Source: Alphaproteobacteria bacterium (GTDB lineage: Bacteria > Pseudomonadota > Alphaproteobacteria > Rickettsiales > 21-14-0-20-44-7). Taken from it: DNA of 6,349 nt. A program made the position numbers and the translations under genes. The stretch covers positions 1 to 6,349 of the forward strand of contig JABDBO010000055.1 in assembly GCA_013288575.1 (NCBI GenBank), in the 5' to 3' direction. The stretch's first letter is position 1. Every line of letters begins with the position of its first letter. The notes beneath the pieces were generated by a model. That model saw only the letters and a list, made by a program, of their open reading frames with translations, had not been told where the DNA came from and searched no databases. Shown one piece after another: positions 1 to 6,349 of the stretch.

Positions 1-1289
1 AGGCGCTTCAAAACTTTCTCACGGCCAATCAACGGCAGAATAGCTTTAAGTTCCGGCCCATGTTCGCGGCCGGTTAAGGCCTTGCGGATTGGCATAAAAA
101 GGTCTTTGCCCTTGCGGCCCGTGGCTTCTTTCACCTTATTCATCCACTCAGAAAAATCCAAGTTTTCTGGTAGATATTTGGCTGCCTCTTTTAAAAACGC
201 CGCATCTTCAACCACCGGCACTAATTTATCGCTGCAAATTTCCTGCCATTCTTCCACTTCCGTAACAGTATGGAGATTTGGTTTCACCGCATCCCAGAAA
301 TTTTTCTCGACTTTAACGCGGGTTTTGACCTGGTCGTAATCCATATTGGTTATGGCTTTATGCGTTAAGCGTTTCAAATCTTCCGGATCATAAATTGCAG
401 CAGCGCGGCCGAATTTAGCGAAATCAAATTCTTCAATCAGTTGATCCATGGTTTTGATATCAACTGCATCTGATGTGCCCATTTTGGCAAGCAAACTCAA
501 AATTGCCATCGGCTCAATGCCTTGTTCGCGTAGTGCTTTAATGTCAAAGCCGCCGGTGCGTTTTGACATTTCGCCTTCTTTGCCTTTCAGCAATGCCATG
601 TGTGCGAATTGTGGTATTTTAAAACCGAGCGCATGCGCGATTTGGATTTGGATAGCGGTGTTTGTAACGTGGTCTTCGCCACGCACAATATGTGTTGAGC
701 TTTTGTCGCCATCATCAACAACCGAGCAGAGCATATAAATGAGGCTGCCGTCTTCGCGGAAGAGGATTGGGTCTGACAAATGCGCGCCGTTGAATTTTTG
801 CGGGCCGCGGATGAGATCATCCCAGGTGATATCAGTTGGGTCTAGCTTGAAGCGGTAATGGGGTTTGCGGCCATCGGCTTCTAGCTTTTTCTTTTCTTCT
901 TCCGTTAAATTTAATGCTGCGCGGTCATAAATTGGCGGGGCGCCGCGTTTCATTTGGAATTTGCGTTTGGTGTCTAGCTCTTCGCCAGTTTCGTAGCATG
1001 GATAGAGTTTGCCAGCAGCGATGAGTTTGTGCTTCACTTCGTCATAACGGTCAAACCGTTCTGATTGGCGGAAAGTTGAATCCCAGTTTAGGCCAAGCCA
1101 AGTTAGATCTTCTTTAATTGCTTGGATATATTCGGGTTTGCTGCGTTCAAGATCAGTATCATCAATACGCAAAGTGAATTCACCGCCGGTTTTTTTGGCG
1201 AAAATATAGTTGATCAGCGCGGTGCGGACATTGCCGACGTGAAGCAATCCGGTTGGTGATGGGGCGAAGCGGGTTATTGTCTTGGTCAT
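1..1289 (-). CDS. gltX: Glutamyl-tRNA synthetase (GltX2-like), 3' end cut by window edge
   Basis: Class I aminoacyl-tRNA synthetase that ligates glutamate to tRNA in the cytoplasm using ATP. I translated it directly: ATG at 1289-1287, then 429 uninterrupted codons plus two bases to the left edge. The N-terminus reads RFAPSPTGLLHVGN (7-20), with HVGN (17-20) as the HIGH motif. RIDDTDLERS (41-50) is the glutamate-binding and Rossmann signature, VRGEDHVTNT (202-211) is the conserved acceptor-domain segment, and EMSKRTGG (240-247) is the KMSKS loop. The zinc-binding cysteine cluster of E. coli GluRS is absent: the equivalent stretch has one cysteine (LYPCYETGEEL, 95-105). The anticodon-binding domain ends in LFMPIRKALTGREHGPEL (397-414) and LPLIGREKVLKR, which normally lies very near the C-terminus, so only a few residues are missing. 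The motif set resembles the second GluRS (GltX2) of alphaproteobacteria. The start overlaps the nadE stop, with no clear Shine-Dalgarno sequence. Function is sure; the GltX2 subtype is an inference. Confidence 0.96.
   Translation of the reverse strand, partial: MTKTITRFAPSPTGLLHVGNVRTALINYIFAKKTGGEFTLRIDDTDLERSKPEYIQAIKEDLTWLGLNWDSTFRQSERFDRYDEVKHKLIAAGKLYPCYETGEELDTKRKFQMKRGAPPIYDRAALNLTEEEKKKLEADGRKPHYRFKLDPTDITWDDLIRGPQKFNGAHLSDPILFREDGSLIYMLCSVVDDGDKSSTHIVRGEDHVTNTAIQIQIAHALGFKIPQFAHMALLKGKEGEMSKRTGGFDIKALREQGIEPMAILSLLAKMGTSDAVDIKTMDQLIEEFDFAKFGRAAAIYDPEDLKRLTHKAITNMDYDQVKTRVKVEKNFWDAVKPNLHTVTEVEEWQEICSDKLVPVVEDAAFLKEAAKYLPENLDFSEWMNKVKEATGRKGKDLFMPIRKALTGREHGPELKAILPLIGREKVLKR
1286..1289 (-). 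other. ATGA stop-start overlap between nadE and gltX
   Basis: On the minus strand the gltX ATG (1289-1287) shares bases with the nadE TGA (1288-1286). The bases just before it (ACGAATAAATATAACAA) contain no AGGAGG-like sequence. This is the classic arrangement for translational coupling, in which ribosomes ending nadE restart on gltX. The overlap is read directly from the sequence; coupling is inferred. Confidence 0.85.
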
Positions 1290-2857
1290 TTGTTATATTT
1301 ATTCGTAAGTGGATAGCGCCAATCTTTGCCGAAAGCGGTTAGCGAGAGTTTTGCTCCAGGCGCGGATTGGAAGCGTTTATATTCAGCACGGTATAGGAGT
1401 TTTGCTACCTTTTCCACAATTTCTTTAGGAAAACCCTTCGCAGTGATTTCTTTGACGGATTTACGTTGTTCAATGAGCAGCTTCAATATCTTATCCAGCA
1501 CGTCATATGGCGGCAGCGAATCCTGGTCTGTCTGGTTTTCGCGGAGCTCCGCGGTTGGGGCTTTAGTTAGGATGTTTTTAGGGATTATTTCGCCCTGCTG
1601 GTTGCGCCAGTGGCAGATTTCGTATACTTCGGTTTTGTATAAATCTTTGATCGGGTTATAGCCACCGCATGAATCGCCATAAAGTGTTGTGTAACCGACA
1701 GCGATTTCAGATTTATTACCAGTGGTTAAGAGCATTTCGTTATGTTTGTTGGAAATCGCCATCAGCACTGTGCCGCGAATGCGCGACTGCAAATTTTCTT
1801 CGGCCAGTCCCGGCTTTGAGCCTTCAAAATTCTTGGCGAGCATTTGCTCAAAAGCTTTGAATGCCGGTTCGATATCAATCTGCTCGGGCTTGATGCCCAG
1901 ATTTTTGCAAATTTGGTAAGCATCATCATAAGTAGTTTTTGAAGTGAAGCGGGTTGGCAAAACTACAAGACGAACGTTTTCTTTACCCAGCGCATCAACT
2001 GCAATTGTTGCAACCAAAGCTGAATCTACACCGCCGGAAAGGCCAAGGAGTACTTTTTTAAAGCCGTTCTTGGTTACGTAATCTCGCAAGCCAAGGAGTG
2101 TAGTTTTATATAATTCTTCATGCTTATCGAGTTTTGGGGTAAGGGTTTTAAAAATTGTTCCGGATTCTTCAAATTGCGGGAGTGACGCGGTTATTTTGCC
2201 GGTTTTGTTCATGGCAAATGAGCCGCCATCAAAAACAATTCCATCCTGGCCGCCGATGAGGTTTACATAAATAAAATCTGCTTTGGATTCCGTTACGCGC
2301 TTTTTGATAACTGCCTGCCGCGCTTTTAATTTACCAGTTTCAAATGGCGACGCATTTATAACAACAAATAAATCTGGCTTACTTTTTTTATAACGCGCAG
2401 TTTGCGCTGATGTCCAACTATCTTCACAAACTATTACAGCAACTTTTTTACCTTTAATTGTTATAGTTTTCAATAAATCACTTGGTTTAAAATACCGCTT
2501 TTCATCAAATACGCCGTAATTTGGCAAATCAGCTTTTGCCGAAACCACTACCGCTTTTCCTTTGCTTAAATGCCATGCGGCGTTGTGCAAACCGGTTTTG
2601 TCAGTAAAAGTCGCACCGATAATCACTGAGATTTTTTTTGAAGCAGCGGCAATTTTCTTTAGTGCTGCTTGTTCTTCGGTAATGAATGATGGGCGCAAAA
2701 GCAAATCTTCGGGCGGATAGCCGGCTATTGCCAATTCAGGGAAAACGGCAATATCAGCGCCGGATTTTTCAGCAGATTTTATATGCGCGATAATTTTTTC
2801 CGCATTACCGGAAATATCGCCAACCGTGGGGTTTATTTGCGCCGCGTAGATTTTCAT
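1286..2857 (-). CDS. nadE: Glutamine-dependent NAD+ synthetase
   Basis: Catalyses the last step of NAD synthesis in the cytoplasm: deamido-NAD (NaAD) + ATP + glutamine gives NAD + AMP + PPi + glutamate. The 523-residue protein has two domains. The N-terminal nitrilase-like glutaminase (about 1-245) shows its Glu-Lys-Cys triad: E41 in FPELAIAGYPPEDL, K108 in KADLPNYGVFDE, and C144 in VIVCEDSW. The C-terminal synthetase (about 250-523) has the pyrophosphate-binding loop SGGVDS (274-279), plus LLTTGNKSEIAVGYTTLYGD (376-395), partly the NaAD/ATP site. The length fits the two-domain bacterial form, so ammonia should be made internally from glutamine. The ATG at 2857 is firm: MKIYAAQINPTVGD is the usual family N-terminus, and the reading frame upstream meets TAA within eight codons without another start. 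Its TGA at 1288-1286 overlaps the gltX ATG. It lies 127 bases downstream of secA, so it may be co-transcribed with secA or have its own promoter. A small hairpin covers its weak ribosome binding site. Confidence 0.97.
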   Translation of the reverse strand: MKIYAAQINPTVGDISGNAEKIIAHIKSAEKSGADIAVFPELAIAGYPPEDLLLRPSFITEEQAALKKIAAASKKISVIIGATFTDKTGLHNAAWHLSKGKAVVVSAKADLPNYGVFDEKRYFKPSDLLKTITIKGKKVAVIVCEDSWTSAQTARYKKSKPDLFVVINASPFETGKLKARQAVIKKRVTESKADFIYVNLIGGQDGIVFDGGSFAMNKTGKITASLPQFEESGTIFKTLTPKLDKHEELYKTTLLGLRDYVTKNGFKKVLLGLSGGVDSALVATIAVDALGKENVRLVVLPTRFTSKTTYDDAYQICKNLGIKPEQIDIEPAFKAFEQMLAKNFEGSKPGLAEENLQSRIRGTVLMAISNKHNEMLLTTGNKSEIAVGYTTLYGDSCGGYNPIKDLYKTEVYEICHWRNQQGEIIPKNILTKAPTAELRENQTDQDSLPPYDVLDKILKLLIEQRKSVKEITAKGFPKEIVEKVAKLLYRAEYKRFQSAPGAKLSLTAFGKDWRYPLTNKYNK

Positions 2858-2858
2858 A

Positions 2859-2874
2859 CCTGCTAAATAGCAGG
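2859..2874 (-). promoter_or_regulatory. Hairpin covering the nadE ribosome binding site
   Basis: A perfect inverted repeat, CCTGCT-ATTT-AGCAGG in the minus-strand RNA sense (6-bp stem, 4-base loop), ends one base before the nadE ATG. The only Shine-Dalgarno-like bases (AGCAGG) form its 3' arm. They sit just one base from the start codon, unusually close, and would be paired when the stem forms. This could keep nadE translation low or make it regulable, but a 6-bp stem is short. The structure is read directly; the role is inference. Confidence 0.45.
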
Positions 2875-2901
2875 AATTTTAATTGCGCTCAAGTAAAGCC
2901 A

Positions 2902-2934
2902 ACGTCATCCTGCGACTTGACCATAGGATGACGT
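2902..2934. repeat. Palindromic repeat resembling a Rickettsia-type dispersed element
   Basis: Perfect 10-bp arms, ACGTCATCCT (2902-2911) and AGGATGACGT (2925-2934), surround a 13-base centre GCGACTTGACCAT. The order GTCATCC-(T/C)GCG-xCTTGACC-xx-(A/G)GGAT closely resembles, from memory, the widespread palindrome GTCATCCCGCGxCTTGACCGCGGGAT of Rickettsia and related alphaproteobacteria. Here the C-to-T in the left arm is matched by G-to-A in the right arm, so pairing is kept, while the inner stem has decayed. It lies 51 bases past the secA stop. As RNA it forms a strong stem but lacks a following T-run, so it is a poor intrinsic terminator in the secA direction; it could still serve as a 3'-end stabiliser or weak terminator. 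Confidence 0.6.
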
Positions 2935-2954
2935 ATTTATAGCGGTTTAATAAT

Positions 2955-2969
2955 AGGCAGGCGCTGCCT
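2955..2969. repeat. GC-rich hairpin downstream of secA
   Basis: AGGCAG (2955-2960) and CTGCCT (2964-2969) form a perfect 6-bp stem with a 3-base loop, 15 bases past the secA stop codon, in otherwise AT-rich sequence. In the secA direction it is followed by ATTATTAAA rather than a T-run, so it is at best an imperfect terminator or an mRNA 3'-end stem. Together with the palindrome at 2902-2934 it may reduce read-through from secA into nadE. Confidence 0.4.
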
Positions 2970-2984
2970 TTAAAAATTATAAAT

Positions 2985-5624
2985 TTAAGCCAATTTCCCG
3001 TGGCACTGTTTGTATTTCTGGCCGCTACCGCATGGACATGGTTCGTTACGTGAGACTTTGCCCCAGGTTTCTGGGTCACGCGGATCACGTTGATCAGGGC
3101 GGACTACGTTACGGATAGTGCCTTGTGGCAATTGCTCATTATTGTAATTGCGCACTTCACGAATGCGTTGTTCGCGCTGCTTTTGTTCCAAAATATCAAC
3201 ATCGCTTGGCTGCAATTCCACATGCGCCATACGGCTAGTGACAGTTTCAGCCAAATGGGCGAGCATATATTCAAACAAACGGAAAGCTTCATGCTTATAT
3301 TCATTAAGCGGATCTTTCTGGCCGTATGCACGAAGCCCAATACCCTGGCGCACCGAATCAAGTGAATGTAAGTGCTCTTTCCAGAGCTGATCTAGCGTTA
3401 CAAGCAGAACCTGCTTTTCGATGCTGCGCATTACAGTCGTCTCGATTTTGCGCTCTTTCAACGCCATGAAAGCTTCAATTTCATGTTTGATTTTTTCTAG
3501 CAATTCTTTTTCGCCAATTCCTTCTTCCGCCGCCCATTGCTTGGCTGGGATATCAAAACCGAAAACGCGTTTCAGTTCCAGTTCGAGCATATCCATATCC
3601 CATTGCTCAGGGTATGAACGCTCAGGGATTGCGGCATAGACCAAATCTTCAATTGTACGATCGCGGAAATCATTGATGGTTTTTGAAACATCTTCCGAAT
3701 CCATGATTTCTAAGCGCTGCTTATAAATAATTTTGCGCTGGTCATTCATGACATCGTCAAACTTCAGGAGGTTTTTACGAATTTCGTAGTTGCGGCCCTC
3801 AACTTTCTTTTGTGCAGTTTCCAAGGCTTTGCTAACCCAACGGTGGGTGATCGCCTCGCCTTTTTCCAAGCCTAGACGAACTAACATTGAATCAATTCTT
3901 TCAGAACCGAAAATGCGCATTAAATCATCTTGAAGCGAGAGGTAGAAATGCGAAAGCCCTTGATCACCTTGGCGACCGGAACGACCGCGTAACTGGTTAT
4001 CAATACGGCGGGATTCATGGCGTTCTGTACCAAGTACGAATAAACCGCCAGCTTCCATCACTTGTGCTTTTTCCTTTTCGACATCCCACTTTTCGGCAGA
4101 CATTTCTGGGTTGCCACCAAGTTTGATATCAGTTCCGCGGCCAGCCATGTTAGTGGCAATCGTCACTGCGCCTGGGCGGCCAGCTTGGGTAATGATTTGC
4201 GCTTCCTGTTCGTGGAATTTAGCATTCAATACACTATGCTTGATTTTCCTTTTCTTGAGGAGCTTAGAAACCAATTCAGATTTCTCAATGCTAACTGTGC
4301 CAACCAGAACCGGTTGTTTTCTCTTATTTGCTTCAGCAATTGCATCAACAATCGCTTCATATTTCTCTTCTTCGGTGCGGTAGACTTTATCATCTTCGTC
4401 AACGCGCTTAACTTCAACATGGGTTGGGATTTCAACAACTTGCAGACCATAAATATCACCAAATTCTTGCGCTTCAGTCATCGCAGTGCCAGTCATACCG
4501 GCGAGTTTGCTGTAAAGGCGGAAATAATTTTGGTAAGTAATTGAAGCCAATGTCTGGTTTTCATTTTGAACCGGAACATTTTCCTTAGCTTCAAGCGCCT
4601 GGTGCAAACCTTCTGAATAACGACGGCCTTCTTGCATACGGCCGGTGAATTCATCGATAATTATAACTTTGTTGTCTTTAACAATGTAATCAACATCTTT
4701 ATTGAAAACCTTATGTGCTTTCAAAGCCTGGTTTACGTGATGAACAAGAAGAAGGTTTTGGATATCATAGAGATTGCCTTCGTTGGCAAGCAGGCCGCTA
4801 TCACGCAGCAGTTTTTCAATAGTATGGTTGCCTTTTTCGGTAAGCAATACTGAACGGGTTTTTTCATCAACTTCATAATCATCAGCGACAAGTTTCGGGA
4901 TTAGTTTGTTGATTTGGATATATAGTTCAGAATTATCTTCGGTTGGGCCGGAAATGATAAGCGGAGTGCGGGCTTCGTCGACCAGAATAGAATCAACTTC
5001 ATCGACAATGGCGTAGTTAAATTCGCGTTGAACCATTGCTTCTTTTTTGAACTTCAGGTTATCGCGTAAATAATCGAAACCTAGCTCGTTATTCGTTGCA
5101 TATAATATGTCACAGCGATAAGCATCCTGGCGGAGCGACTCAACTAAATCTGATGTTAAACATCCAGTTGTTAGCCCAAGGAAATTATATAGCTGGCCCA
5201 TCCATTCAGCGTCACGTTTGGCCAAATAATCATTCACCGTAACCACATGTACGCCTTTGCCTGACAGCGCATTCAGATAAACCGCGAGTGTCGCTACAAG
5301 GGTTTTACCCTCGCCGGTTTTCATTTCAGAAATCATACCATTATGCAAAACCATTCCGCCGATAAGCTGCACATCAAAATGGCGCATATTGAGTTTGCGT
5401 TTTGAGGCTTCACGTACAACAGCAAATGCTTCAACCAAAAGGTCATCCAGCGTTTCACCTTTACTCAAGCGCCCTTTGAACTCAACAGTTTTAGCTGCAA
5501 GTTCAGCATCACTTAGCTTTTCGATTTCTGGCTCAAGCGCGTTTATTTCATCCACGTTTTTGTAAAACGGGCGAATAATGCGGTCATTGACCGAGCCGAA
5601 GAATTTTTTTGCGAGTCCTATCAT
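2985..5624 (-). CDS. secA: Preprotein translocase ATPase SecA
   Basis: Motor ATPase of the Sec pathway: it binds preproteins at the inner membrane and pushes them through SecYEG by ATP hydrolysis. The protein is 879 residues, near the usual size of about 900 (E. coli 901). Nucleotide-binding domain 1 carries Walker A MKTGEGKT (101-108) and the Walker B region DEVDSILVDEART (208-220). The preprotein cross-linking domain spans about 225-370, followed by LAGMTGTA (374-381). Nucleotide-binding domain 2 has TNMAGRGTDIKLGGNP (491-506) and QLRGRSGRQGDQG (544-556). The helical scaffold and wing cover about 600-800 (LWKEHLHSLDSVRQGIGLRAY, partly, at 747-767). The C-terminal tail ends in EPCPCGSGQKYKQCHG, with C863, C865, C874 and H875 as the zinc site that binds SecB and lipids. 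A charged linker with DPRDPETWGKVSRN (847-860) looks alphaproteobacterial. The start at 5624 has AGG seven bases upstream. It is divergent from the parvulin gene and upstream of nadE. No damage is seen. Confidence 0.99.
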   Translation of the reverse strand: MIGLAKKFFGSVNDRIIRPFYKNVDEINALEPEIEKLSDAELAAKTVEFKGRLSKGETLDDLLVEAFAVVREASKRKLNMRHFDVQLIGGMVLHNGMISEMKTGEGKTLVATLAVYLNALSGKGVHVVTVNDYLAKRDAEWMGQLYNFLGLTTGCLTSDLVESLRQDAYRCDILYATNNELGFDYLRDNLKFKKEAMVQREFNYAIVDEVDSILVDEARTPLIISGPTEDNSELYIQINKLIPKLVADDYEVDEKTRSVLLTEKGNHTIEKLLRDSGLLANEGNLYDIQNLLLVHHVNQALKAHKVFNKDVDYIVKDNKVIIIDEFTGRMQEGRRYSEGLHQALEAKENVPVQNENQTLASITYQNYFRLYSKLAGMTGTAMTEAQEFGDIYGLQVVEIPTHVEVKRVDEDDKVYRTEEEKYEAIVDAIAEANKRKQPVLVGTVSIEKSELVSKLLKKRKIKHSVLNAKFHEQEAQIITQAGRPGAVTIATNMAGRGTDIKLGGNPEMSAEKWDVEKEKAQVMEAGGLFVLGTERHESRRIDNQLRGRSGRQGDQGLSHFYLSLQDDLMRIFGSERIDSMLVRLGLEKGEAITHRWVSKALETAQKKVEGRNYEIRKNLLKFDDVMNDQRKIIYKQRLEIMDSEDVSKTINDFRDRTIEDLVYAAIPERSYPEQWDMDMLELELKRVFGFDIPAKQWAAEEGIGEKELLEKIKHEIEAFMALKERKIETTVMRSIEKQVLLVTLDQLWKEHLHSLDSVRQGIGLRAYGQKDPLNEYKHEAFRLFEYMLAHLAETVTSRMAHVELQPSDVDILEQKQREQRIREVRNYNNEQLPQGTIRNVVRPDQRDPRDPETWGKVSRNEPCPCGSGQKYKQCHGKLA

Positions 5625-5631
5625 TTAAAAA

Positions 5632-5634
5632 CCT
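5632..5634 (-). promoter_or_regulatory. Ribosome binding site of secA
   Basis: TTAGGT on the minus strand places AGG seven bases before the secA ATG. It is a weak but well-spaced Shine-Dalgarno sequence that supports the chosen start, which also gives the standard SecA N-terminus. Confidence 0.55.
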
Positions 5635-5646
5635 AATTTTGTCACT

Positions 5647-5675
5647 TTAATATAGATAATGTAGCTTATCGGCAA
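5647..5675 (-). promoter_or_regulatory. Candidate sigma-70-type promoter for secA
   Basis: On the minus strand, TTGCCG (5675-5670, four of six matches to TTGACA) and TATTAA (5652-5647, four of six matches to TATAAT) are 17 bases apart. Transcription would begin near 5640 and give a short leader of about 16 bases before the ATG. The spacer contains the inverted repeat GATAA-N6-TTATC (5655-5670). This is a consensus-by-eye call in AT-rich DNA. Confidence 0.35.
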
Positions 5676-5687
5676 GCACAAAACCTA

Positions 5688-5716
5688 TAGACTGAAACTT
5701 TGTTTATCACTATATA
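5688..5716 (+). promoter_or_regulatory. Candidate sigma-70-type promoter for the parvulin gene
   Basis: TAGACT (5688-5693, four of six matches to TTGACA) and TATATA (5711-5716; the overlapping TATAAG at 5713-5718 is a closer -10) are 17 bases apart. Transcription would begin near 5724 and leave about 24 bases before the ATG. It does not overlap the proposed secA promoter on the other strand, so the two could fire independently. Called by eye only. Confidence 0.4.
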
Positions 5717-5737
5717 AGAGTGAAATTTTAAATTTAC

Positions 5738-5742
5738 AGGAG
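5738..5742 (+). promoter_or_regulatory. Strong ribosome binding site of the parvulin gene
   Basis: AGGAG lies five bases before the ATG at 5748. It is by far the best Shine-Dalgarno sequence in the window and fixes the start; it suggests efficient translation compared with the minus-strand genes. Confidence 0.85.
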
Positions 5743-5747
5743 CAAAA

Positions 5748-6349
5748 ATGAAAAAACTATTCGCTGCCGGGCTTTTTGGCCTTGTTATTTCCACCTCAGC
5801 AGCGGCAGTTGCCGATGATTCCGTGCTCGCCAAAGTTAATGGCCATGATGTTACCAAGGCTGAAATTGAAGCTTCTTTTGCCACTATGACTATGGATCAG
5901 CCAAACGGGCAAAAGCTCACTTTTGATAAGACTCCATTAGATTTTCAAAAAGCTTTTGTTGAAAAATACATTGAAAAACAACTGATTATTGAAGCCGCTC
6001 ATAAAGCAGGCGTGCAAAATGACCCGGAAATCAAACAAAAATTGAAAGAGGCTGAAAACTTCCTTATCCAACAGAAATTTTTGACTGACCTAGTCACAGC
6101 TCAAAAATCTGATGATAAATTGAAAAAGCTTTATGATGAAAAGCTGAAAAACAAAGAAGGCGCAGAAGAAATTCACGCTTATCACATCCTTGTAAAAACT
6201 GAGGATGAAGCCAAAAAAGTGCGGGCTGATGTAGTTAAAAATGGAGATTTTGAGAAAATTGCCAAGGCTAAATCAATCGAGCCTGGTGCTAAAATGAGCG
6301 GAGGGGATCTGGGTTATTTCACGGCAGACCAAATGGTGCCTGAATTTTC
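5748..6349 (+). CDS. Exported parvulin-type peptidyl-prolyl cis-trans isomerase, 3' end cut by window edge
   Basis: Periplasmic folding factor of the PrsA/SurA/PpiC type that isomerises X-Pro bonds and chaperones exported proteins. I translated it directly: 200 codons plus two bases, open to the right edge. A Sec signal peptide is clear: MKK, a hydrophobic core LFAAGLFGLVISTSAAA (4-20), and a probable signal peptidase I site AVA|DD after residue 22. No lipobox cysteine is present, so it should be soluble in the periplasm. Residues 23-140 form the N-terminal chaperone-like region, starting SVLAKVNGHDVTKAEIE, the usual opening of this family, and are rich in lysine and glutamate helices. The parvulin domain begins near 141: EIHAYHILVKTEDEAKKV with the active-site histidine H146, then SGGDLGYFTADQMVPEF (184-200). 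Family members are usually about 280-310 residues, so roughly a third is missing. It is divergent from secA, an arrangement familiar in alphaproteobacteria, and its product is a likely SecA substrate. The exact subfamily name is uncertain. Confidence 0.93.
   Translation, partial: MKKLFAAGLFGLVISTSAAAVADDSVLAKVNGHDVTKAEIEASFATMTMDQPNGQKLTFDKTPLDFQKAFVEKYIEKQLIIEAAHKAGVQNDPEIKQKLKEAENFLIQQKFLTDLVTAQKSDDKLKKLYDEKLKNKEGAEEIHAYHILVKTEDEAKKVRADVVKNGDFEKIAKAKSIEPGAKMSGGDLGYFTADQMVPEF

Noticed and set aside
587..820. A 77-codon minus-strand reading frame inside gltX in a different frame.
   Set aside because: The true gltX frame is open through the whole region with all class I synthetase motifs; this is an out-of-frame shadow.
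2976..2981. A perfect TATAAT on the minus strand just past the secA stop codon, a possible nadE promoter -10.
   Set aside because: No TTGACA-like sequence lies 16-18 bases upstream and there is no extended -10 TG; single TATAAT matches are expected in such AT-rich sequence.
2879..3088. A 69-codon minus-strand reading frame across the secA 3' end and the gap.
   Set aside because: It overlaps the SecA zinc tail in another frame, has no ribosome binding site or recognisable motif, and would run through the two palindromes.
4062..4544. A 160-codon plus-strand reading frame inside secA.
   Set aside because: It is antisense to highly conserved SecA motor domain 2, and its translation shows no family resemblance.
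5666..5884. A 72-codon minus-strand reading frame antisense to the parvulin start.
   Set aside because: It covers the signal-peptide region of the well-supported parvulin gene and the divergent promoters; the composition is that of an antisense shadow.
1..6349. A new defence system, mobile element, CRISPR array or RNA gene.
   Set aside because: Nearly all bases belong to four recognised housekeeping genes, and I saw no transposase, integrase, regularly spaced direct repeats, tRNA or rRNA sequence on either strand.

Overview
The window looks like a chromosomal housekeeping region of an alphaproteobacterium with moderate to low GC. Four protein genes are supported. Three run leftward on the minus strand in the order secA, nadE, gltX. 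A fourth, for an exported parvulin-type peptidyl-prolyl isomerase, runs rightward from the same intergenic gap as secA. The lineage is inferred from the type of each protein: a SecA with a linker and CPCG...CH zinc tail as seen in alphaproteobacteria, a two-domain glutamine-dependent NadE, a zinc-less GltX2-like glutamyl-tRNA synthetase, and a secA/parvulin divergent pair that is familiar in alphaproteobacteria. A degenerate palindrome resembling a repeat common in Rickettsia-type genomes points the same way. Genus cannot be told from this window.

Layout from left to right. Bases 1-1289 (minus) hold gltX, which runs off the left edge but lacks only a short C-terminal tail. Bases 1286-2857 (minus) hold nadE, complete, whose stop codon overlaps the gltX start as ATGA. 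Bases 2858-2984 are a 127-base gap with three inverted repeats. Bases 2985-5624 (minus) hold secA, complete. Bases 5625-5747 are the divergent promoter region. Bases 5748-6349 (plus) hold the first 200 codons of the parvulin gene, which runs off the right edge.

Functional links. SecA is the ATPase that drives proteins through SecYEG, and the neighbouring isomerase carries a Sec signal peptide, so it is a likely SecA client acting on proteins after export. NadE makes NAD from deamido-NAD with glutamine as nitrogen donor and releases glutamate. GltX consumes glutamate to charge tRNA. The 4-base overlap and the lack of a ribosome binding site for gltX suggest that the two are translationally coupled. 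I see no defence system, mobile element, CRISPR array, RNA gene or new gene family. The points worth a second look are small: the intergenic palindromes, the hairpin that covers the nadE ribosome binding site, and the GltX subtype.
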